A DNA stretch of 21,551 bases from Prado023 sp039812125 (GTDB taxonomy: Bacteria; Actinomycetota; Actinomycetes; S36-B12; CAIYMF01): assembly GCA_039812125.1 (NCBI GenBank), contig JBDHZV010000038.1:1-21551 (forward strand), read 5' to 3'. Each line of letters begins with the position of its first letter. Position 1 is the stretch's first letter. The position numbers and the translations under genes are program-made. This document shows positions 7,787 through 15,100 of this stretch, one piece after another. The notes beneath the pieces were generated by a model. It was not told the DNA's origin, ran no database searches, and worked only from the letters and a program-made list of their open reading frames with translations.

Positions 7787-9685
7787 TCAGCCGACGAGGT
7801 CGAGGACCAGGTCCTGGGTGGTGACCTCGCCCTCGGCCACGGGGACGACGGCGGAGTACGCCGCCGAGTTGGTCACCAGGACGACGGTCATCGGGTTGTA
7901 GCCGGCAGCCTTGACCGCGGCGAGGTCGACCTGCACCAGCTCCTGGCCCAGGCTGACGCGCTGGCCCTGGGTGACCTTCGGGGTGAAGTGGGCTCCGTTG
8001 AGGTTGACCGTGTCGAGCCCGATGTGGACCAGGACCTCGGCCCCGCTGTCGGACCGGATGCCGTAGGCGTGCGGCAGGACGGTGACCAGGGTGCCCGAGA
8101 CCGGGGCGACGACCGTCCCGCTCGTCGGCAGCACGGCCAGGCCGCCACCCAGGGCGCCGGAGGAGAACACCTTGTCTGGAACCGCGGCCAGCGGGACGAC
8201 CGTGCCGGCGACCGGTGCGGCGATGGCGACGGCCTCGCTGGCGACGGCACCCTCCTGGGCGACGGCCTCGGCACCGGCGACGTGCTGGGTGGCGGGCAGG
8301 TCCTTGAAGCCCAGCACGAGGGTCAGCACGAAGGCGATGGCAATCGCCACGGCCACACCGACGACGAACATCGCGAAGTTGCCGGGCCCGTCGAGGGCGG
8401 CGGTCATGGTGATCGCTCCGGGCAGGACGAAGCCGACCGCAGTCGAGCCGGCGGCGGCGATCATCGCGCCACCCACGGCGCCGCCGATGCAGGCGTAGAT
8501 GAAGGGCTTCTTCAGCCGCAGGGTCACGCCGTAGATCGCGGGCTCGGTGATGCCGGCCAGGAACGCCGAGATCGTGGCCGGTCCGGCGACCTCCCTGAGC
8601 TCCTTGTTGCGGGTCTTCAACCACACCGCGGCGGCGGCCCCGGACTGGGCCAGCACGGCGGCGAACAGCGGGCCGACGATCAGCGAGTAGCCGGTCGTGG
8701 AGAGGTCCTGGATGATGATCGGGACGAAGCCCCAGTGCACGCCGAAGATGACGAAGACCTGCCAGAACGCGCCCATGATCGCGCCACCGAGGATCGGGGA
8801 GATGCTCCAGATCGAGTTGATGCCGCTGGACAGCGCGTCGCCGACCTTGTCAGCCAGCGGGCCGATCGCGATGAAGGTCAGCGGCACGACCAGGGCGATG
8901 GTCACCATCGGCACCACGAAGTTGCGGAACGCCTCCGGAACCACCCGGTTCAGTCCCTTCTCCACCTTCGACTGCGCGAAGATGGCCAGGATCGTGGGGA
9001 TCACGCCGGAGAGGTAGCTGATCATGATCACCGGGATGCCGAAGAACGTGAGCCTTCCACCCGAGGCGGCGTAGCCCTGAAGAGTGGTGGTGACCCCGTC
9101 GGCGGTGGGGATGACCGAGATGGTCGCCGAGTAGATCAGCGCCCCGGCGATCGCCACGGCGGTGTAGACGTTCGCCTTGAACTTCCTGGCTGCCGTGATG
9201 GCGATGAGGATCGGCAGGAACTGGAAGACCGCGTCCGCCGCCGAGAACAGGATCGCGTAGGCGCCCGTGGTCGCGAAGTCGGGCGAGACCTTGACCGCGA
9301 CGGCGAGCAGGGCCTTGATCAGGCCGGTGCCGGCCAGCACCCACAGGAACGGGGTGAAGATGCTGGTGATCAGGTCGATCGCCCTGGCCAGGAACCCGCC
9401 GGAGGTGCCGCCCTCGGCACCGGGGGTGATCGAGGTCGAGCTCACGATCGACTCGTAGACGTTGTTGACGGTGTTGCCGATCACGACCTGGAACTGCCCG
9501 CCGGCCTCCACCACGGTGATGACGCCCTTGGTGCCCTCGACGGCGGCCCTGTCGGCCTTGTCGCGGTCCTTGAGCTGGAAGCGCAAGCGGGTTGCGCAGT
9601 GAGTGACCGACGCCACGTTGTGCTCGCCGCCGACGGCCCGCAGGATGTCGGCAGCAAGGGCGTCGTACTTCGTCGCTGTTGCCAC
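7787..9685 (-). CDS. PTS beta-glucoside-type permease EIIBCA, first copy
   Basis: A 632-residue EIIBCA permease and the first gene of the operon. EIIB is at about 1-85 with C30 in HCATRLRF. EIIC spans about 105-460 with WQVFVIFGVHWGFVP and GITEPAIYGVTLRL. EIIA is at about 485-632 with H539 and phospho-accepting H554 in VLVHIGLDTV. It takes up and phosphorylates beta-glucosides; in this family it also phosphorylates the antiterminator when no sugar is present. I chose GTG at 9685, because AGGAGG (9690-9695) lies 4 bases before it. A longer in-frame start at 9826 would translate the antitermination leader itself and add 47 residues without EIIB similarity. Both phosphorylation sites fall at the same residue numbers as in the copy at 2460-4361, although the middle of EIIC differs clearly, so the two may transport different glucosides. 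Confidence 0.94.
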   Translation of the reverse strand: MATATKYDALAADILRAVGGEHNVASVTHCATRLRFQLKDRDKADRAAVEGTKGVITVVEAGGQFQVVIGNTVNNVYESIVSSTSITPGAEGGTSGGFLARAIDLITSIFTPFLWVLAGTGLIKALLAVAVKVSPDFATTGAYAILFSAADAVFQFLPILIAITAARKFKANVYTAVAIAGALIYSATISVIPTADGVTTTLQGYAASGGRLTFFGIPVIMISYLSGVIPTILAIFAQSKVEKGLNRVVPEAFRNFVVPMVTIALVVPLTFIAIGPLADKVGDALSSGINSIWSISPILGGAIMGAFWQVFVIFGVHWGFVPIIIQDLSTTGYSLIVGPLFAAVLAQSGAAAAVWLKTRNKELREVAGPATISAFLAGITEPAIYGVTLRLKKPFIYACIGGAVGGAMIAAAGSTAVGFVLPGAITMTAALDGPGNFAMFVVGVAVAIAIAFVLTLVLGFKDLPATQHVAGAEAVAQEGAVASEAVAIAAPVAGTVVPLAAVPDKVFSSGALGGGLAVLPTSGTVVAPVSGTLVTVLPHAYGIRSDSGAEVLVHIGLDTVNLNGAHFTPKVTQGQRVSLGQELVQVDLAAVKAAGYNPMTVVLVTNSAAYSAVVPVAEGEVTTQDLVLDLVG

Positions 9686-9702
9686 GATTCCTCCTTGGAA
9701 TC
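9686..9702 (-). promoter_or_regulatory. Possible Shine-Dalgarno-sequestering hairpin before the first permease
   Basis: On the - strand GATTCC (9702-9697) can pair with GGAATC (9691-9686) around AAGGA. The AGGAGG ribosome-binding site (9695-9690) lies partly in the loop and partly in the 3' arm, next to the GTG start. Six base pairs is a modest stem, so the effect is uncertain. Confidence 0.4.
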
Positions 9703-9739
9703 TCGCTCTTCTCGCGGGTTCTGGGCTGTTCTGGGCAAC

Positions 9740-9802
9740 AAAAAAACCTGAACTCCGGAACGTCCCGCCGAGGATGGCGGAAACGATCCGAGGTTCAGGT
9801 TT
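9740..9802 (-). terminator. Intrinsic terminator of the antitermination leader
   Basis: On the - strand the 5' arm is 9799-9788 (CCTGAACCTCGG) and the 3' arm 9758-9747 (CCGGAGTTCAGG), paired except for two central bases, followed by seven T (9746-9740). A small GC hairpin lies in the loop. The 5' arm shares bases with the RAT, so the two structures exclude each other: this is the default off state of the operon. Confidence 0.9.
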
Positions 9803-9824
9803 TGCCCGTTGCCGGTAACAACCC
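9793..9824 (-). promoter_or_regulatory. Ribonucleic antiterminator (RAT), binding site of the BglG/LicT protein
   Basis: The - strand reads GGGTTGTTACCGGCAAC then GGGCAAAACCTGAAC. This is very close to the BglG/SacY/LicT RAT consensus, with the hallmark GGxTTGTTAC and GGCAAAACCT halves facing each other across an imperfect stem. The last bases (AACCTGAAC) are also the terminator 5' arm. Protein bound here would let RNA polymerase read into the operon. Confidence 0.93.
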
Positions 9825-9834
9825 AAGACTCGCG

Positions 9835-9849
9835 GGTCGCGGTGCGACC
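9835..9849. promoter_or_regulatory. Dyad just downstream of the operon's predicted transcription start
   Basis: GGTCGC-GGT-GCGACC is a perfect 6-bp inverted repeat. It lies at about +2 to +17 of the predicted beta-glucoside transcript, so it could be a repressor operator or a small 5' RNA hairpin. The sequence alone does not decide which. Confidence 0.4.
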
Positions 9850-9857
9850 TGTCGATG

Positions 9858-9887
9858 ACGGTAGCGTGCGCGCTGCGAGGATGTCAA
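9858..9887 (-). promoter_or_regulatory. Promoter of the beta-glucoside operon
   Basis: On the - strand a consensus -35 TTGACA (9887-9882), an 18-base spacer and a -10 TACCGT (9863-9858) of the TANNNT form. The start of transcription should fall near 9850-9852, giving a leader of about 165 nt that holds the RAT and terminator. A perfect -35 is notable because other promoters here lack one; it fits control after initiation. Confidence 0.8.
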
Positions 9888-9943
9888 CACCTGCCTGCAC
9901 GGTCCCGTAGTGGGGCCCGGCGGCCGGTGCGGAGGAGGTGCGG

Positions 9944-10555
9944 ATGCTCACCATCTACCTGGTGCGCCATGGCGAGACCCTGTTCAACGTCCGCGAGGTC
10001 GTCCAGGGCTGGGTCGACTCGCCGCTGACCGAACGGGGCTGGGAGCAGGTCCGGACGGTCGCCACCCGGCTGGCCCTGCGACCCATCGCGGGGGTCTACA
10101 CGAGCACGAGCGAGCGGGCCCGGGACACCGCCGAGGCCATCGCCGCCGTCCATCCCGGGGTCTCGGTCGTCGCCGACCGGGGATTCAAGGAGCTGCACTT
10201 CGGGGACTTCGAGGCCCGCCCCAACGACGCGGTCCTCGCGGCCATGCAGCCGGTCGACCAGTTCTTCTCCGGGATGATCGGCGGTTCCCACCCGGGCCTG
10301 CCGGGCGGGGAGTCCGGGGCTGCCTTCCGGACGCGCGTCCAGGCCGCGATGGCCCGGGTGGTCGCGGATCACCCGGCCGGCGGGGAGGTCGTGGTGGTCA
10401 GCCACGGGGTCACCATCAACACCCTGCTCGTGCTGGCGGGATGGCATTCCCCGGGGCCCTTGAAGAATGCCTCGATATCCATCCTGCGCCATTCCGGGAA
10501 TGCCCTCCCGGAATGCATCGCCGTCGGGCTCGACGACGTCGACGCATTGTTCTGA
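9944..10555 (+). CDS. Histidine phosphatase family protein (phosphoglycerate mutase-like)
   Basis: A 203-residue member of histidine phosphatase branch 1. The phospho-accepting H9 is in the N-terminal LVRHGETLFN. Further family marks are GWVDSPLTERG, YTSTSERARDTAEAI (the TSxxxRAxxTA motif), the ELHFGDFEAR acidic segment, and the second catalytic histidine in VVVVSHGVTIN. Proteins of this kind include cofactor-dependent phosphoglycerate mutase and broad-specificity phosphatases; the short length favours a phosphatase. ATG at 9944 has GGAGGAGG (9931-9938) 5 bases upstream; the in-frame GTG at 9938 overlaps that site. It is divergent from the beta-glucoside operon and shares its upstream region, so a link to sugar-phosphate metabolism is possible but unproven. 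The last 40 codons include the rare ATA at 10475 and a perfect inverted repeat. Confidence 0.9.
   Translation: MLTIYLVRHGETLFNVREVVQGWVDSPLTERGWEQVRTVATRLALRPIAGVYTSTSERARDTAEAIAAVHPGVSVVADRGFKELHFGDFEARPNDAVLAAMQPVDQFFSGMIGGSHPGLPGGESGAAFRTRVQAAMARVVADHPAGGEVVVVSHGVTINTLLVLAGWHSPGPLKNASISILRHSGNALPECIAVGLDDVDALF
10490..10515. repeat. 10-bp perfect inverted repeat within the 3' end of the histidine phosphatase gene
   Basis: CATTCCGGGA (10490-10499) and TCCCGGAATG (10506-10515) are perfect complements around 6 bases. GCATTCC also occurs at 10444-10450 and GGAATGC at 10498-10504 and 10510-10516, a local cluster of the same heptamer in both directions. No T run follows. Confidence 0.7.
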
Positions 10556-10556
10556 T

Positions 10557-10599
10557 CCCGGCCCTGCCGATTCCCGGTCCTGCCGACTCCCGGTACCTG
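10557..10599 (+). repeat. 16-bp tandem repeat, about 2.7 copies, after the histidine phosphatase stop
   Basis: Units at 10557-10572 and 10573-10588 agree at 14 of 16 bases (CCCGGYCCTGCCGAYT), with a partial third copy at 10589-10599. They begin at the second base after the stop codon. The rest of the 161-base gap to guaB1 is GC-rich and holds the promoter at its end. Confidence 0.6.
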
Positions 10600-10704
10600 G
10601 CCCACCGCATCCTGCGCGGCGACCCCATCGGCGCGCCGGCGCGGGCGGCGGTGGTCCGCAGCGGCTGCCCGGTCCAGCGTCCCGCTGCGGGCCCCAGGTC
10701 CGGC

Positions 10705-10710
10705 TACCGT
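10705..10710 (+). promoter_or_regulatory. -10 box TACCGT of guaB1 (leaderless start)
   Basis: TACCGT lies 6 bases before the ATG at 10717, so transcription should start at or within a base or so of the start codon. There is no Shine-Dalgarno sequence before the ATG, which agrees. No recognisable -35. Confidence 0.6.
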
Positions 10711-10716
10711 GGCGCC

Positions 10717-12159
10717 ATGCGCTTCCTGCACGAGCTGCCCGCCCACGACCTCACCTACGACGACGCGTTCCTGGTCCCCACCCGATCTGCCGTGACGTCG
10801 CGGTTCTCGGTGGACCTGACGGCGCCGGACGGATCCGGCGCGACCATTCCCCTGGTCGTGGCGAACATGACCGCGGTCGCCGGTCGACGGATGGCCGAGA
10901 CCGTGGCGCGCCGCGGTGGCCTGGTGATCATCCCGCAGGACATCCCGGTGCACGTCGTCGCGGGGGTGATCGGATGGGTCAAGTCCCGCCACCCCGTCTA
11001 CGACACCCCGGTCCGGCTGTCCCCGGACGAGACCGTGGGCGGTGCCCTGGCGCTGATCCACAAGCGGGCCCACGGTGCCGCCGTGGTGGAGTCCGCTGGC
11101 GTACCCGTGGGCATCGTGACCGAGTCGGACTGCTCCGACACCGACCGGTTCACGCGGATCAGCGACGTGATGAGCGAGGAGGTCTTCACGCTGCCCGACG
11201 GTGTCGAACCCCGCACGGCCTACGAGCAGATGACCCGGGCCCGGCTGCGGGTGGCACCGGTCGTGGCCGGTGACGGGTCGATGGTCGGGGTGCTCACGGC
11301 CGCCGGCGCCCTGCGGGCCACCGTGTACGCGCCGGCCCTCGACGGCCGCGGCCGGCTGCGGGTCGGCGCGGCCATCGGGGTCAACGGTGACGTGGCCGGT
11401 CGTGCCGAGGCACTCCTTGCCGCGGGCGTGGACCTGCTCGTGGTCGACACCGCGCACGGCCACCAGGAGAAGATGATCGAGGCGCTGGCCGCGGTGGCAC
11501 GCGTGCGTGCCATGGCCCCGCACGTGCCGGTGGTGGCAGGCAACGTGGTGACCGCCGCGGGCACGCTGGACCTCATCGAGGCCGGTGCCGACATCGTGAA
11601 GGTGGGCGTGGGCCCGGGGGCCATGTGCACCACGCGGATGCAGACCGGGGTCGGCCGCCCCCAGCTGTCGGCCGTGCTGGACTGCGCCGCTGCAGCCCGT
11701 GATGTGGGCCGGTGGATCTGGGCCGACGGCGGCGTGCGCCATCCCCGCGACGTCGCGATCGCGCTGGCCGCCGGTGCCGGCTCGGTGATGATCGGTTCGT
11801 GGTTCGCCGGCACCCTGGAGTCCCCCGGCGACCTGCAGGTGGACCAGGCGGGCCGGACCTACAAGGTGAGCTTCGGGATGGCCTCCGCTCGGGCCGTGCG
11901 CAGCCGGACTGCCGAGGAGTCCGCGTTCGACCGGGCGCGCAAGGCCATGTTCGAGGAGGGCATCTCGCACTCCCGGATGTACGTCGACCCGCAGCGGCCG
12001 GGCGTGGAGGACCTGATCGACATGATCACCTCAGGGGTTCGCTCGGCGTGCACGTATGCCGGGGCCACCTCGCTGCCCGGGTTCCACGAGCGGGCCCTGC
12101 TCGGCGTGCAGTCCGCGGCCGGCTACGCCGAGGGTCGCCCGCTGGATCGGTCCTGGTAG
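10717..12159 (+). CDS. guaB1: GuaB1-family IMP dehydrogenase-related protein, probable GMP reductase
   Basis: A 480-residue actinobacterial GuaB1-type enzyme. A TIM barrel of the IMPDH/GMPR family is interrupted by two CBS domains (about 93-205). The N-terminus has LTYDDAFLVPTRS, the usual entry strand. The catalytic cysteine C304 is in GVGPGAMCTTR, and VVDTAHGH and WADGGVRHPRDVA form the nucleotide site. In mycobacteria the GuaB1 paralogue works as an NADPH-dependent GMP reductase (GMP to IMP) rather than an IMP dehydrogenase, with the CBS pair sensing purine nucleotides; that role is likely here, by family. ATG at 10717 is chosen over an in-frame extension to 9910, which would overlap the whole histidine phosphatase gene. 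No ribosome-binding site precedes it, and a -10 box sits 6 bases upstream. hrpA follows 8 bases after the stop. Confidence 0.93.
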   Translation: MRFLHELPAHDLTYDDAFLVPTRSAVTSRFSVDLTAPDGSGATIPLVVANMTAVAGRRMAETVARRGGLVIIPQDIPVHVVAGVIGWVKSRHPVYDTPVRLSPDETVGGALALIHKRAHGAAVVESAGVPVGIVTESDCSDTDRFTRISDVMSEEVFTLPDGVEPRTAYEQMTRARLRVAPVVAGDGSMVGVLTAAGALRATVYAPALDGRGRLRVGAAIGVNGDVAGRAEALLAAGVDLLVVDTAHGHQEKMIEALAAVARVRAMAPHVPVVAGNVVTAAGTLDLIEAGADIVKVGVGPGAMCTTRMQTGVGRPQLSAVLDCAAAARDVGRWIWADGGVRHPRDVAIALAAGAGSVMIGSWFAGTLESPGDLQVDQAGRTYKVSFGMASARAVRSRTAEESAFDRARKAMFEEGISHSRMYVDPQRPGVEDLIDMITSGVRSACTYAGATSLPGFHERALLGVQSAAGYAEGRPLDRSW

Positions 12160-12167
12160 CCGTCCCC

Positions 12168-15100
12168 ATGCGCCTGGCCGTCCCTGAGCACCTGCCGATC
12201 GCGGCACACGTCGAGCAGCTCGCCGACGCGCTGCGCGTGCACCAGGTCATCGTGGTGGCCGGGGAGACCGGGTCGGGCAAGACCACCCAGCTGCCCAAGA
12301 TCGCCCTGGCCGCCGGGCGCGGCAGCGCGGGGATGATCGGGCACACGCAGCCGCGCCGCATCGCCGCGCGCACGCTGGCCGCCCGGATCGCCGAGGAGTG
12401 CGAGGTGGAGCTGGGTTCGGAGGTCGGCTTCGCCGTGCGGTTCACCGACCGGACGGCCAGGGGGACCCGGATCAAGGTGATGACCGACGGGATCCTGCTG
12501 GCCGAGCTGCAGCGGGATCGCGACCTGCGCCGCTACGACACGATCATCATCGACGAGGCGCACGAGCGCAGCCTGACGATCGACTTCCTGATGGGCTACC
12601 TGGTGCGCCTGCTGCCGCGGCGGCCCGACCTGCGGGTGATCATCACCAGCGCCACCATCGACGTGCAGCGGGTTGCCGACCACTTCGGCGGGGCGCCGGT
12701 GATCGAGGTCAGCGGCCGGACGTACCCGGTGGAGATCCGGTACCGGCCGACCGAGGAGGTCGCCTCCGACGACGTCGACGCGGTGTGTGAGGCGGTGCTG
12801 GAGTGCCTGACCTCCGGTGACGGCGACGTCCTGGTCTTCCTGTCCGGGCAGCGCGAGATCCACGACGTCGCCGACGCGCTGCGTCCGATGCTCGATCCCG
12901 CGACGAGCGTGCTGCCGCTGTACGCCCGGCTGAGCGTCGCTGAGCAGCACCGGGTGTTCGCCACCGGCGGCGGACGTCGGGTCGTGCTGGCCACCAACGT
13001 CGCGGAGACCTCCGTGACCGTCCCGGGCATCCGCTACGTCGTGGACCCGGGCACTGCGCGGATCTCCCGGTACAGCAAGCGGCTCAAGGTCCAGCGGCTG
13101 CCGATCGAGCCGATCTCGCAGGCATCGGCCAACCAGCGAGCCGGTCGGTGCGGGCGGGTCCGCGACGGGATCGCGATCCGGCTGTACTCGGAGTCGGACT
13201 TCCTGTCGCGCCCGGAGTTCACGGACCCGGAGGTGCTGCGCACCAACCTCGCCTCGGTCATCCTGCAGATGGCGGCGCTGCGCCTGGGCGACATCGCCCG
13301 GTTCCCGTTCCTGGACGCCCCGGACACCCGGCAGGTCCGCGACGGCGTGGCCCTGCTGGTCGAGCTCGGGGCCCTGCAGCCCGGTGACGGGCCACCCCGG
13401 CTGACCGCGCTGGGCAAGCGGCTGGCGCGGCTGCCGCTGGACCCCCGGTTGGGTCGCATGGTGCTGGCCGCGGCGGAGGCAGGGTGCGTGCGCGAGGTCG
13501 TCGTCATCGCCGCGGGGCTGACGATCCAGGACCCTCGCGAGCGGCCCGAGGCCGAACGAGGGCGGGCCGACGCCGCCCACGCCCGGTTCGTCGACCCCCG
13601 CTCGGACTTCGTGACCCTGCTGTCGCTGTGGGACCACATCCGCGAGCTGCGCGCCGCCACATCGTCCTCGGGGCTGCGGCGGGCCTGTCGGGAGCAGTAC
13701 CTGAACTACCTGCGGATCCGGGAGTGGCAGGACCTGGTCAGCCAGGTCCGCGAGGTGCTCTCCGGGCTGGGCATCGAGTGGAGCAGCGCCCCGGACGACC
13801 ATGACGCGGTGCACCGCAGCCTGCTGGCCGGGCTGCTGTCGCAGGTGGGGATGTGGGACCCCGTGCGCAGGGACTACCTGGGGGCCCGGGGCGCGCGGTT
13901 CGTGATCTTCCCCGGGTCGGCACTGGCGCGTCGCCCCCCCGACTGGGTGATGGCGGCCGAGCTGGTCGAGACATCGAGGCTGTTCGCCCGGATGAGCGCG
14001 GCCGTCCGGGTGGACTGGATCGAGCAGGCGGCCGCGCACCTGGTGTCCCGCTCGTACGCCGAGCCGCACTGGTCGGCACGCCGCGGTGCCACCGTCGCCC
14101 TGGAGCGGGTCACCCTGTACGGGATCCCCCTCGTGGCCGGTCGCCAGGTCGACTACGCCCGCATCGACCCCGGGCTCAGCCGGGAGCTGTTCATCCGGGG
14201 AGCGCTCGTCGAGGGCCAGTGGAGCACCCGCCACCGCTTCTGGCAGGTCAACCGGGACGCGATCGCGGCCGCGCAGGACGTGGAGGCCCGTGGGCGCCGG
14301 CGCGGGATCGTCATCGACGACGAGGGGCTGTTCGCCTTCTACGACGCCCGGATCCCCGCCGACGTGACCTCGGTCCGCCACTTCGACGCCTGGTGGCGGA
14401 CCGCGCGGCGGGCCACGCCGGACCTGCTCACCCTCGGCCCCGCGGACATCACCCCGGATGCCGACCTGCCCGACGAGGGGGACTTCCCACTGCGCTGGTC
14501 GGCGGGACCGGAGGTCACCCTGGACCTGAGCTACGCCTTCGAGCCGGGCGCCGACACGGACGGCGTCACGGTCGACGTGCCGTTGGCGATGCTGCCGCTG
14601 CTCGACCCGGCGGAGGTGCCCGGGGCCGCCCCGGGACACCGGGCGGAGCTGGTCGCGGCGCTCGTGCGCAGCCCGGCCAAGGAGCTTCGCAAGCGCCTGG
14701 GGCCGGCGCCCAACCTGGTGCCCCCGGTGCTGGCCTCCCCGGAGCTGGCCGAGCGCTCCCTGCTCGACGGCGTGGCGGCTGCCATCACGCGGGTGTCGGG
14801 GGTCCGTGTCGTTGCCAGCGACTTCGACCTGGCCCGGGTGCCGCTGCACCTGCTGCCGCGCTACCGGGTCCTCGCCGAGGACGGCCAGGTGCTGGGGGAG
14901 AGCCGCGACCTCGCCGCCCTGCAGCAGCGCCACGCCCCCGACCGGGCGGCGATGCTCGCCCGGGCCGCAGCCGACGTGACCGCCCGCGGCCTGACCACGT
15001 GGGCCGTGGGCGCGATCCCGGAACGGCTCGAGCGCACGATCTCCGGAGTCGCCGTGGAGGGCTTCCCCGGACTGGTGGACCGGGGCGCCGTGGCCGACCT

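Noticed and set aside
7514..9751. 745-codon + strand frame opposite the first permease
   Set aside because: Asp/Gly/Arg/His-rich shadow; the opposite strand has a complete EIIBCA permease with its phosphorylation sites.
9910..10716. N-terminal extension of guaB1 by about 269 codons
   Set aside because: It overlaps the entire histidine phosphatase gene in another frame and ignores the -10 box 6 bases before ATG 10717; GuaB1 proteins begin as at 10717.
11712..12167. N-terminal extension of hrpA into guaB1
   Set aside because: The extension is the out-of-frame reading of guaB1 and is Arg/Gly/Pro-rich; helicase similarity starts just after ATG 12168.
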